From positions 140,231,635 through 140,295,634 of the forward strand of contig NW_026262668.1 of NCBI RefSeq assembly GCF_021869535.1: 64,000 bases of DNA, written 5' to 3'. Every line of letters starts with the position of its first letter. Within the stretch, counting starts at the first letter, position 1. Made by a program: the position numbers and the translations under genes. This DNA is from Mytilus californianus. Lineage: Eukaryota; Mollusca; Bivalvia; Mytilida; Mytilidae. The notes under the pieces are model-generated. The model worked only from the letters and a program-made list of their open reading frames with translations. It searched no databases and was not told the origin of the DNA. This document shows, in pieces, positions 43,301 through 51,282 of the stretch.

Positions 43301-44414
43301 CTTTTGACTTACTGTGTAGAGAATATGTCATTTTCTGAACTTCTGCTGATTTGTTTGAAAAAAGCACGTACACATCTAGAGTTTAGATATAAAAATCGAT
43401 TTTTAAACATGACAATATCGACCCAAGTGCTGTTATCGAAATTACCAAATTTAGTGAAAATGTACAGAAATGGTCCCCTTCGAACATTGAAATGTTCACA
43501 CGAATGACAAACTATAAAAATTAGAATAGACATGACATTTTGTAGTTAACGAATAGTTTTCGATGTTTAAACACCAATATTTACACATTTTTCATATTTT
43601 GAAATGCTATAGTCTGTTTCAAAAATGTACTTTTATACGAAAATGGTTTCATTTAAAACTGTTGTTCAAAATTTACCGTAGTAGTTACATATTGGATCGG
43701 TTTTGGTATCAATATAATCAGTACTTGATGACATATAAAGAATCATTCGAGAAAGTGGACATTATCTTCAGGCCCTTTTTAGCAGTACCGCATTTACTAA
43801 AAAAATCAGATTTTTTTTCTCACATTTTTCGACTGGGGTGACCTCTGAAAAAAAAATTGTGAAAATTCAGAGAGTAATGCCAGAACGGTTTGAAGCTGAT
43901 TTATATGTGGCATATATATTTGTGCATCTAACGCACTATGAATTGCACGATTCTAGAAAGTATTAAATACCGTATAGGTTACAATACACCATTAGATTGT
44001 ATGGGCGCAGCCATTTTATGAGCATAACATGGTATTCAGAATTAAGAGTATGGCTAATCCTGATTGGTTGATATGTGCGCCCGTTATTTTTTATTATTAG
44101 AGACTTCGTGCATTCTGCATTATATCAAAGGCCAAACAAATTATTTTCCTTAGCCCTAACGGAAATGAGATGTCTTTTTAACGCTAGGACGAGACACGTA
44201 TTTTTAAGTGCAAAATTGATAGGCATGGGAGATAAGTACAAAATACGTTAAGAAAAGCAACGCGAACCTATATTTTTTGGACCAAAAAATACTGTCCGAA
44301 TAACTTTTCTGTAATTCTAGCAAGGTTTCGTTAAAAAAATCAACTTTCTAAAGTCTGTATCTCAAAAAAGGCTATCATTGTCGCCCATGGGGAAATTAAT
44401 TGTTTATTTCAACC
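28390..44414. repeat. Right-hand satellite domain, enriched in long units and marked by shared variants
   Basis: From the unit starting at 27726 onward, 11 of 14 units are long, against 10 of 27 to the left. All copies here carry the A variant in the small hairpin. Five consecutive units carry T for G after the T run (28527, 29824, 31121, 32418, 33715). Four inserts (starting 30593, 31890, 35339, 36636) share CGCGAAAC where the others have CGCGAACC. These nested, patchy variants are what unequal exchange and gene conversion leave behind. Confidence 0.85.
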
Positions 44415-44422
44415 CATAAGCA
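44407..44422. other. Right boundary of the satellite array
   Basis: The last insert runs to its terminal AACC at 44411-44414. Inside the array this is always followed by TATACAGAG; here it is followed by CATAAGC, and all similarity to the core stops. The array therefore ends at, or within 4 bp of, the insert terminus rather than at a random place in the unit. Confidence 0.9.
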
Positions 44423-44502
44423 TATACGTAAACAAAGCATAACTTTATATATAATATTAACAGGCAATTATTCTTAATGGGTTACATATAAACAGATCTG
44501 TA

Positions 44503-45437
44503 CTATATTGATAGTTTTCTGAGTTCAAAACATTTATTAATATATATTGCAGTAATTTTCAATACCTCTACGTTTTCTTGAATAAAAAGCCAATTAAACT
44601 TGGCACTTGTGTCTAACATTTCACAATTTTTACAACTTAGCAAAATTTTATCATATAACTCTTTTCTCAAAAGATTACAAAGGGAATATTGACATATAAA
44701 ATGTTCTTCGTCCTCAACTTTATCCAACGCCCATTTTTTACATAATCTTTGTGATTTATCTATATAGTTTTTTGCATATATATCCGTCTCTATTTAGTGG
44801 GTGTGTACTTATTCTTATCTTGCACAGTGCTTGTCTATCTTTAAATTCTTTTAATTGCAGATATTTTTCTGTACCAAAAAATTGTTTAATTGAAAAATAA
44901 GTCAATAGTTTACCTTTATCTGATTTAACAGTCTTTTTTCTAAAATCTCTCCAGTAATTCAGAAAACTTTTACATAATTTATCCTTAACTATTAGAAACA
45001 TAATCGGCCAACAATAATTATTGCATTTAAAAAACCATGTAGTGATATTTTTTAAATGTAACTTTTTATTACAAATATATGCATCATATAATTAACCATC
45101 CTTTGTGTTCTCTAACCTATGAGCATATTTTAACATTGCCAATAAAATTGAAAAAAAATCCTAATTCACACATAACAGCAAAATAAATTCCTTTTCTGTT
45201 AACCCCAAGAATATATTTCAAAAATTTTGTGTGTGTTATTTTTCAGATATGTCTTTTGAATAAAACTTTTCTAAAATATAATCGTTCTTCTTCTTACATG
45301 CAACTGAAGTGGTTGAAAACATTCCCTATATTTCACTGCCATACATGAAATATGTTTAATTGCATGGTCATAAAGATGCATTAAAGTTGAGACACTAGGA
45401 TTTGATGATGCTAGGCATTGTAATCCAAAACAAGCTT
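44503..45437 (-). pseudogene. LINE C-terminal tail with Cys/His motif remnant, broken
   Basis: After the polymerase, the minus strand encodes MKACFGLQCLASSNPS, later RQALCKIRISTHPLNRDGY (about 44.8 kb), then KVEDEEHFICQYSL and a final block ending INKCFELRKLSI (44503-44727). The E-D-E-x-H-F-x-C element is the usual Cys/His-containing end of this LINE family. The 52.6-53.0 kb fragment on the other strand encodes a clearly related tail (VEDKFHFLMEC, then CFEIRE), which supports the assignment. Several frameshifts. Confidence 0.75.
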
Positions 45438-46380
45438 TCATAGATTTCTTGTTATCTCATCTTTACACTGTGTAAATTTATCACTAGATATAGTAATTCC
45501 TAAATACTTATAACACTTTACATTTTCAAGTTGTTGCCCATTAAAATATAATGGACAATCAACATGTTTTCCTGGTTTATTAAAAATTAAAACTTTTGTT
45601 TTATGAAGGTTTACATTTAAACACCATTCTGAGCAATATAATTGTAACCTATCCATTCTCTCTTGTAAACCAGCTTGTGTTTCTAAGAAAATAACAATGC
45701 CATCTGCATACATTAGACAATCAATTATGTTGTTGTTTAGATCAACAGGGTCAGTACATAATGAATATGTTTCTGGAAGATCATAAACAACTTAAAAATA
45801 TTGGGGCTTAATACATCGCCCTGTCTTACTCCTATAAAAGATCTAAAAATAGGGGTTAATTCATTTTTAATTTTTACACATTATTTATTTTAACTATACA
45901 TGTCTTTGATAATAGAATAATATTTGGCTATTATATTTACTTTTAAAAGTTTATATTTTATGCCTGCATGTATAACAGTGTCAAATGCTTTTTATAGGTC
46001 TATAAGGCAATCAAATAGTTTTCCATCTTTTTTTCCCATTAATATATTTATCGATTAGAGTTTTTAAAACAAATATATGGTCAGAAGTTCTTGATTTTTT
46101 ACAAAACCCAATTTGGAATTTATCTTCTATTTAAAACAGAATTGAATAACTTACCAAGGCATGAGTTCATTGCAATACCACGGTAATTTTCTAGTTTGCT
46201 TGGGTTACCGCTTTTTAAAATTGGTGACAAATATGAGGATGACTACTGTATAGGATATTGACCTGAAGACATCACTAGATTGAAGAGTCTTTTTAGCAGA
46301 GGATTTAATACAGAGGAACCTGCTTTCAACATGTCAGCAGGAATTTCATCCAATCCACATGCTTTTCCATTTTAATTTAG
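45438..46380 (-). pseudogene. LINE reverse transcriptase domain, broken; catalytic YADD reads YADG
   Basis: The best-preserved part is an open stretch at 45438-45713. It starts at the active-site block MYADGIVIF, followed by a region rich in matches to the family (WCLNVNLHKTKVLIF, then CYKYLGITIS). The second catalytic aspartate is glycine, which alone should abolish polymerase activity. Upstream (45.8-46.4 kb) the fingers and palm blocks are recognisable only in short pieces in different frames. Inactive copy. Confidence 0.8.
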
Positions 46381-46675
46381 ATATTGAATCAGAAATTTCT
46401 TTTACTGAAATGTTCTACTACAGCATTTATCTCATTTAATCTTAGTATATGGTTTGAAGGTATCTTATTTAGATCTGAAAAATAATTTACCCGTTCAACA
46501 GATTGTGCATTATCATTATATGTACCTAGAACATTATCTGCAGCATTCAAGGATATCCTGTTAATTTTTTTCAACTACTTCGTTTATTTTGACCTGAGAT
46601 TTACGGTTACTGTCTATTGATTCTTATTCGGCTACCAAATCCAAAATCTCGTCCTTATTAATATATTCTAAGAAT

Positions 46676-47395
46676 TCATTCTCTTTTACTATCCCATTTT
46701 TGTAATCGTTTAACTTCACTTGCATTTTCCAAGCTGTTCCCATCGATGTGCTCATATAACCCAGTACCATCTTTAAAATGTAATGATAATATTAATGGAG
46801 AGTGAACATCCGAGTACAGCTTGGGAAAATCTTGAACATACATATTTACAATGAAACATAGAAAATCATATGTACAAATAAAGTAATCAACAACACTGGA
46901 CTGGCGGCAAGTAACGCATTCCTTGTCACCGTTAGCTCTGCCATTAAGGATAATTAAATTACTGTTTTTACACATTTCTAACAACATGTTACAAGTTTAC
47001 TTGTGTCCATACTACATCTAACTTTAGACATAATATCATATATTTCTAAATTGTTTAAAATATCTACATTATCAGTATCGACAATATCATGTTGACTATG
47101 AACAATTTCAATATATTCTACATCTCGACTAGTTTTATTGAAATCCCCATTTAAAAGTATATACTTGTACTCTACAGAAATTTAAAAAAAATCCTGTTCT
47201 TATTCATTAAATGCATCAGGAACCTTGTATAAAGAATTTTCAGGAGGAATGTAAATATTTCCTATTATTACATCTTGGTCAGTTTTAAGTGAATTTGAAG
47301 AAATTTTCCACCAATATACTAAACTACTGTCATTTTCAACTGGCCTTACAAATTTTTCTAGATGTGAGTTATAGCCAAAGTTATTCATTCAGATT
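46676..47395 (-). pseudogene. LINE endonuclease domain (EEP/AP-type), broken and incomplete
   Basis: Blocks on the minus strand include GNIYIPPENSLY (47.2-47.3 kb), LLNGDFN (about 47.15 kb, the GDFN motif of apurinic-like endonucleases) and SVVDYFICT followed by SDVHSPL (46.8-46.9 kb, matching the conserved S-x-D-Y and SDH-P motifs, with the usual SDH read here as SDVH). At least two frame changes separate them. In this family the domain nicks target DNA to prime reverse transcription. The N-terminal catalytic part is missing. Confidence 0.8.
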
Positions 47396-47439
47396 GCATA
47401 ATAAAATATTTTCTGAGAAAAGATACATCAATTAATATA

Positions 47440-47830
47440 AAATAAGGACGTGGTATGATTGCCAATGAGACTACTATCCAACAGAGTCCAAGGAGATGTG
47501 ATATGATTAACAATGAGACAACTATCCAAAAGAGTTCAAATGACGTGGATTTATGCAAGTATAGGTCACCGTACGGCCTTCAACAATGAGCAAAACCAAT
47601 ACCATATTGTCAGGTGTAAAAGGGCCTGACGTAGCCAATTGTGAATTAATTTCAACAAAATCACAGATATAACAGACATCAACCAAAGACAACCACTGAA
47701 TTACAGGTTCCTGGTTTAGGACAGACACATACATAACTTGATGTGGCGGGATTTAACATTATTGTGAGCGCTCAAACCTCCCCTTACCTTGTACAATGGT
47801 GTAACAACACATCATAAGAAAAAGTGAACA
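47440..47830 (-). repeat. Mussel-type dispersed repeat, family A, copy 1
   Basis: The segment contains the string GGTATGATTGCCAATGAGAC and, further on, the AGGTCACCGTACGGCCTTC block. I recognise this as a very common mussel repeat. Two related copies lie at 62395-62760 (opposite orientation) and 63735-64000 (same orientation). The start is locally duplicated: a second near-copy of the ATGATTAACAATGAGAC block follows after about 45 bp. Minus-strand translation gives EPVIQW and IVEGRTVTYTC, a residual frame also seen in the 62.4-62.7 kb copy. Confidence 0.8.
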
Positions 47831-47900
47831 ACCTCGGCCTATCATCGCAAGGTCTATTTACCACAACGATCTGGCGATGGAATGTATTCTTTTCACAGAA

Positions 47901-48345
47901 TCAAAATGCAAAATTATAATTTGAAACTTGGCAGGTAGATAGAACATGAATACTCGGCACATATGTTTCAGTAAATTGCTCGGGCATACCTATTGCCAAT
48001 TCAGCTTTGAAATAAGTGAAGTGGTGCCTGCTGGTGTATAATTTATAGCACGAGCGGCGGTGCATTATTTTGTAATCATCACTCCGAAGGTGATTTAGGT
48101 CGAAAACATCATACAACATAGACTTGATCTTTCCGGGCTTCCAAAGCTTCGATAAGGCTCAGTGGCGGATCCAGGGGGGGTGGGGTGGGGGTCCGGGGGT
48201 TGGAACCCCCCTTTTTTTGACGATCAATGTATTTGAGTTGGACCCCCCCCCCCCTCCCCCCGCTTTATCCTGGGTTAGGAACCCCCCCTTTTATAAATGG
48301 CTGGATCCGCCCCTGAGGCTATTTTTGCTTGCATGTGCCTCTCAT
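47901..48345 (-). pseudogene. Coding-like remnant with an H-x3-CYK-x-YTS motif, split by a MITE
   Basis: An open minus-strand frame runs 48119 to 47901 and contains MHRRSCYKLYTSRHHFTYF, a His/Cys arrangement I have seen in uncharacterised invertebrate proteins but cannot name. The frame stays open upstream of its first ATG. If the 156-bp MITE at 48160-48315 and one copy of its AGGCT duplication are ignored, it continues on the far side for about 11 more codons (starting KYERHM) before a stop. That suggests a former exon interrupted by the transposon. There is no clear splice acceptor in frame, so it may be a fragment of an unrecognised mobile-element protein. Function unknown. Confidence 0.4.
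48160..48315. mobile_element. 156-bp hAT-like MITE with 15-bp TIRs and 5-bp target duplication
   Basis: The left end is CAGTGGCGGATCCAG and the right end, complemented, is CAGGGGCGGATCCAG (14 of 15 match). AGGCT flanks both sides (48155-48159 and 48316-48320). CAG...CTG termini are usual for hAT elements, and some hAT groups make 5-bp duplications. The interior is an imperfect palindrome of G and C runs, including a 12-C run near 48242, with no coding capacity. It lies inside the coding-like remnant on the minus strand. Confidence 0.85.
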
Positions 48346-48474
48346 ATTTTTACGAATGTGCCGTAATCCGGGTCTGAAATGTAACCATCCGATTTGCTTC
48401 TTAAGGTTCATCATAACAAATGGACAAATATGGCCGTATTTTCACCTCAAAAACTACTCTGTGTACAGACTTAC

Positions 48475-48593
48475 CTGAGCAGTTTGGAAAGTTTTAAGGC
48501 CTGGCATCCACTAGATATATAAAAGTTAAATGTATTTTGTATATCAGAAAGGTAAAATCTTTTTTGGATTTTAATGGGCATTTTTTTTCCTTC
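48475..48593 (-). other. Exon-like unit in the left arm (119 bp), open frame and splice signals
   Basis: On the minus strand the unit is preceded by a pyrimidine-containing stretch ending TTCTGCAG and followed by GTAAGTCTG, both good splice sites. It is open in one frame, including MPIKIQKRFYLSDIQ and ending SKLLR. The mirror copy in the right arm (48799-48917, plus strand) keeps both splice signals but has a TTA to TAA change that stops the frame. Whether it was ever a real exon is unknown; no family recognised. Confidence 0.3.
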
Positions 48594-48798
48594 CTGCAGA
48601 AGGTGTAAAAATAAACTAAGTTGGGATACAACTTTGAGATGCTCCCTCTCAGGTAACAACTGGTTTGTATTGTATTGATTGTACTTGATTGGCATGGACA
48701 ATAGATATCTACACATCTATAGGTGAGTTAAAGGTAGTAACTGAGTGGACAGTATCAAATGCAATTCAGGTGTATGTTTATTTTTACACCTTCTGCAG

Positions 48799-48917
48799 GA
48801 AGGAAAAAAAATGCCCATCAAAATCCAAAAACGATTTTATCTTTCTGAAACACAAAATGCATTTAACTTTTATATATCTAGTGGATGCCAGACCTAAAAA
48901 CTTTCCAAACTGCACAG
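48799..48917 (+). pseudogene. Mirror copy of the exon-like unit in the right arm, with an in-frame stop
   Basis: The acceptor-like CTGCAG before 48799 and the donor GTAAGT after 48917 are both preserved. The frame homologous to the left-arm copy reads GCQT and then a TAA where the left copy has leucine. This is consistent with one decayed copy of a duplicated exon. Confidence 0.3.
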
Positions 48918-48990
48918 GTAAGTCTGTACACAGAGTAGTTTTTGATGTGAAAATACGGCCATATTTGTCCATTTGTTATGATGAACCTTA

Positions 48991-49380
48991 AAGCTACAAT
49001 TATAACAAACATTCAATAAATAGTTTAAATTATGAAAAACCGACACAAAACATATTCCTCCTCCGAACAGAACAAACATCTACAACATTAAATGATCATT
49101 TAAAACAAATAAATCAACCATACAACAAGCAACAATGAGAAATGTATTAAATGAGAACTATATAGCTAATGACCTAGTTAATGACCTAATAGCGTGAGCA
49201 ACACAATTATTACCGGCAGGAGATCAATACAAAAATGTTGACTTAATTTGTGTTTTCAATTGCTAATTTCCTCACAACGCCTTCCATATTATACACAGGA
49301 AATTTAACACACATACACACATGAACGAGGGTTGGAATGGGGTACCCCACATGACGAATGACGGTATTTGTAATATTTTT
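48991..49380. other. Unannotated spacer
   Basis: There is no gene or recognised repeat. Towards the right end, GAATGACGGTATTTGTAAT (about 49356-49374) is an imperfect direct copy of the outer end of the palindrome that follows. Confidence 0.5.
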
Positions 49381-49533
49381 AAGGAATGACTGTAATATTT
49401 TTTCTGTCTATGAAGAAATAACATCAAAAATGTGATGCACACTGAATAACCCGCGTAGCGGGTTATTTAAAAGTGTGCACCACATTTTTTATGTTATTTC
49501 GAATAAACAGAAAAAATATTACAGTCATTTCTT
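49381..49533. mobile_element. 153-bp near-perfect palindrome (MITE-like hairpin)
   Basis: Left and right arms of about 75 bp pair around a centre at 49456. The outer ends are AAGGAATGACTGTAATAT and its complement near 49533; the inner stem is AATAACCCGC / GCGGGTTATT around a 3-bp centre. A few mismatches lie in the middle of the arms. No coding capacity. The AACCCGCG-TAGCGGGTT core is a hairpin type I associate with mussel intergenic DNA; no target duplication is identified. Confidence 0.8.
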
Positions 49534-49588
49534 ATAATTTAATTCTAAATTTTATTTTAAACCAGAGTAAACCATGAAAAAACGTTGA

Positions 49589-49656
49589 TGACGTCACGGT
49601 CACATGACAGAATTATGTCTATGAGCTGATAAACAAAACAACGTCAGCCAATCAGA
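49589..49656. promoter_or_regulatory. CRE-like and CCAAT-like cluster (tentative)
   Basis: A perfect TGACGTCA (49589-49596) is followed by TCACATGAC (E-box-like, about 49600) and by CAGCCAATCAGA (CCAAT core 49648-49652) within 70 bp. The combination resembles a vertebrate-type proximal promoter, but no downstream coding exon or TATA box is visible, and such motifs also occur inside mussel repeats. Motif presence is certain; function is not. Confidence 0.25.
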
Positions 49657-49718
49657 AGACGCGTTACATCCAAAATTAAATTATGTTAAAATAACGTTAA
49701 CAATAAATATTTTAATGC

Positions 49719-49800
49719 ATTTGACGCTAACGGTAGCTACAGAATGAGGTGTGACGAATAAAGATAAAAAAATTAAGGCTCATTTGACGCTAACTGTAGC
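49719..49800. repeat. Direct repeat of a 20-bp motif, 62 bp apart
   Basis: CATTTGACGCTAACGGTAGC at 49719-49738 recurs at 49781-49800 with one base changed (CTAACT). The interval holds a less similar tandem stretch. Small local duplication. Confidence 0.8.
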
Positions 49801-49900
49801 GAAAAAGGGACGTTTGAGACTTGACGGTATAGGGCATTCCTACCATCATGAACTGTGTCTTATTGCTTTAATCAGACTATCAAGATCTCGTTATAGTAAA

Positions 49901-50116
49901 GAAACGACCATTTGATATTCAGGAGGAAAGGGGAGGAGGGGAGAAGGGGGAGGTAGGGAGGGTTACAAGATGATTTATTTTTCCGGATTGATAATTTATT
50001 TTCCAGATTGATTATTTTTTTCCGTTGCTTTGCCGCCCGAAAATTTATTAGTTCTTATCAGGCCAAGTTAATCATTTTCAAAATCCTCCTCTCCCCTAGA
50101 AAATCAAATGGTCGTC
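49901..50116. mobile_element. MITE of about 215 bp with ACGACCATTTGAT termini and a polypurine tract
   Basis: The left end is AAACGACCATTTGATATTC (49902-49920) and the right end, complemented, is GGGACGACCATTTGATTTTC (50119-50100): 13 central bases are identical in inverted orientation. Just inside, a purine run (49921-49966, mostly GGGG and GGA) is matched by CTCCTCTCCCC at the right. The middle has about three diverged copies of TTATTTTCCGGATTGAT and a CCGCCCGAAAATTTATTAG block. I recognise this as a common bivalve MITE; superfamily not assigned. Confidence 0.75.
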
Positions 50117-50557
50117 CCCTAACATGTAATAACTTTGTTTTCGATGAAAAAGTGGTAATTAGGGTAAAGTTTTAGTCTTACCAAAAATGATGTAATACTT
50201 ATACTAAAATTACTTAGATATTTTTCAGGTTAGTTATATTTTTCATTCAATATATACACTATATTTTAAGTATCATTTCAACCACCAACAAAGAGCGCAA
50301 TAATTTTATTTTCATGTGAAGGATTCACCGTACAATACGGTATCTGGGGGTACCCTGTAAAATACGAAATTTAGAAAATCGTGACCATGGAAAATTACGA
50401 CGACAATCATGATTGTAAAATATAATGATTTTCCAAAGTTTGGAAATAAATTTAACCTTGTGCTTTTTCTTTTACTTAATCTCGCTAACCAGAGGCCATT
50501 TTGACACTGGGCAACCTACTATGGGATTTAAGTTTTTTTTTAAAACATCAATAACTT
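50117..50557. other. Unannotated spacer upstream of the integrin exon
   Basis: There is no gene. A small inverted pair, CCGTA and TACGGT, occurs near 50328-50343, followed by GGGGGTACCC. Otherwise AT-rich with nothing recognised. Confidence 0.5.
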
Positions 50558-50900
50558 TGTCAAACCTTCACAGAATTTAATGAAACTGTGACAGAAACGC
50601 TTTTCTGATAAAGAGATAATTTCTGAAGCAATTTAGAATATTTTTTTGTGTTATTTTTAGTATTTTACTGATAGACGAATTTAATTTTTTTTTGCAGTTA
50701 AGATTAATATTCAGTCTGGAATTAAATTCATTTTAACAATCAAACCTTGATGGAATATCATGAAACTTGAACAAAAGCTTCTTAAGATAAATTCAAAGAA
50801 TAGCAAATGAAGAAAAATGCTCGATTTAAAAAATAAATCCGTATTTTACTAATAAATGGACTTGGTAGTCAACGTTACACTTCTACACTCACAGAACTGT
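50558..50900. repeat. Diverged tandem duplication, about 180 bp
   Basis: TCAAACCTTCACAGAATTTA followed by ATGAAACTGTGACAGAAACG (from about 50560) recurs as TCAAACCTTGATGGAATATC and ATGAAACTTGAACAAAAGC (from about 50740), each followed by AT-rich sequence with TATTTTACTGATA or TATTTTACTAATA. The C-A-A-A-C-C-T-T-N-A-T-G-A-A-A-C-T pattern is a widespread low-conservation repeat in mollusc DNA. Old duplication. Confidence 0.65.
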
Positions 50901-51076
50901 TTCTACACCCTTTACGATGTTTTTTTTTTTATAAACGGACTTCAGTTTGTACGAAATGTAATTAATTATATAAAACAATGTAAATAAACCATTTGATACA
51001 GTGTGTGATCATGGGCGATAAAAATATATTTAAATATTACAAGTGTATAATGTTGACAACTTCCGATTCTACTTGT

Positions 51077-51085
51077 TATATATAA
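51077..51085 (+). promoter_or_regulatory. TATA box of the integrin alpha gene
   Basis: TATATATAAG lies 52-60 bp upstream of the ATG at 51137. A start site about 30 bp downstream would fall near 51107-51115, giving a 5' leader of roughly 20-30 bp. The position and the match are good; transcription is inferred. Confidence 0.6.
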
Positions 51086-51136
51086 GAAGGAAGCACGGAC
51101 ACCATCCCCTCGGTAGAGTCTGATCATATTTATAAC

Positions 51137-51282
51137 ATGGATGTATTTGTTTTAACGTGGTTAATTTATGGAGTACAGAGTTTTAATGTAGATACAGACA
51201 ATGTGGTCAGTATGAGGGGACCAGACGGGACATATTTTGGATATTCGGCAGTTATGTATGGTAATGATGACGGAAAACAATG
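51137..51282 (+). CDS. Integrin alpha subunit, first exon (signal peptide and N-terminus)
   Basis: Integrin alpha chains pair with beta chains at the plasma membrane and bind extracellular matrix or cell-surface ligands. This exon encodes 48 complete residues. Residues 1-15 (MDVFVLTWLIYGVQS) are a short hydrophobic signal peptide. The mature chain then begins FNVDTDN, followed by RGPDGTYFGYSAVMY: the F-N-x-D start and the G-P-x-x-x-x-F-G-Y-S motif are the hallmark opening of the alpha-chain beta-propeller (first FG repeat). The spacing resembles the alpha4/alpha9 group (GKQW where a W-x-LVGAP block is expected next), but the subgroup is not established. The exon ends after two bases of the tryptophan codon at a G|GTAAGT donor (51283), as expected for a phase-2 first intron. 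No second exon was found in the remaining 12.7 kb. Confidence 0.85.

Larger units (their letters stand above)
1..44414. repeat. Bimorphic tandem satellite array (855-bp and 1297-bp units)
   Basis: The same 855-bp core is repeated head to tail 41 times without interruption and continues off the left edge. Counting from a fixed point in the core (first at 221), successive copies are spaced 855 or 1297 bp (one spacing is 1298). The extra 442 bp is always the same insert at the same core position. Long units begin at 1076, 4083, 7090, 9242, 13959, 16966, 18263, 20415, 24277, 26429, 28581, 29878, 31175, 32472, 34624, 35921, 37218, 38516, 39813, 41965 and 43262; the other 20 units are short. By eye, copies differ only by scattered single bases, so the array is recently amplified or strongly homogenised. 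I do not recognise the core as a named satellite. No rRNA, snRNA, histone or tRNA gene is visible in the unit. Confidence 0.98.
44415..47410 (-). mobile_element. Non-LTR retrotransposon (CR1/L2-like), 5'-truncated and degenerate
   Basis: Reading on the minus strand, conserved blocks appear in the order of a LINE second ORF: endonuclease (about 47.4-46.7 kb), reverse transcriptase (about 46.4-45.4 kb) and a long C-terminal tail (about 45.4-44.5 kb). Many frameshifts and stops separate the blocks, so it cannot be active. The endonuclease lacks its first part, so the copy is 5'-truncated near 47.4 kb, where a dispersed repeat begins. A short 3' untranslated stretch of about 85 bp runs to the satellite edge; I see no clear poly(A) tail there. 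The clade is inferred from general resemblance of the tail and endonuclease and is uncertain. Confidence 0.85.
48402..48990. repeat. Large inverted repeat: two 215-bp arms with a 159-bp spacer
   Basis: The arm 48402-48616 is the reverse complement of 48776-48990 with only about ten single-base differences and no length change. The spacer (48617-48775) is unrelated to either arm. A transcript across the region would fold into a long hairpin. Each arm contains an exon-like unit, described separately. It could be a foldback element or an inverted duplication of a gene fragment; no terminal target duplication was recognised. Confidence 0.9.

Noticed and set aside
1-44414. Centromeric satellite with a CENP-B-box-like motif
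   Set aside because: I looked for TTCG....A..CGGG-type matches in the core and found none. Centromeric location cannot be judged from this window.
1-44414. CRISPR array
   Set aside because: The repeats are contiguous 855-bp units without unique spacers, in a eukaryotic context.
1-44414. Tandem rRNA, snRNA, histone or tRNA gene cluster
   Set aside because: No conserved RNA or histone motifs, no B-box and no terminator pattern in the unit.
44479-44494. GGTTACATATAAAC just outside the array as a second copy of the insert's left end
   Set aside because: It matches GGTTACAATACAC only with a gap and has no further similarity. Treated as chance in AT-rich sequence.
48124-48366. Proline- and glycine-rich plus-strand frame
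   Set aside because: It is translation of the G and C runs inside the hAT-like MITE.
49921-49966. G-quadruplex regulatory element in the purine run
   Set aside because: The run is part of a high-copy MITE, so a locus-specific role is unlikely, although G-runs are present.
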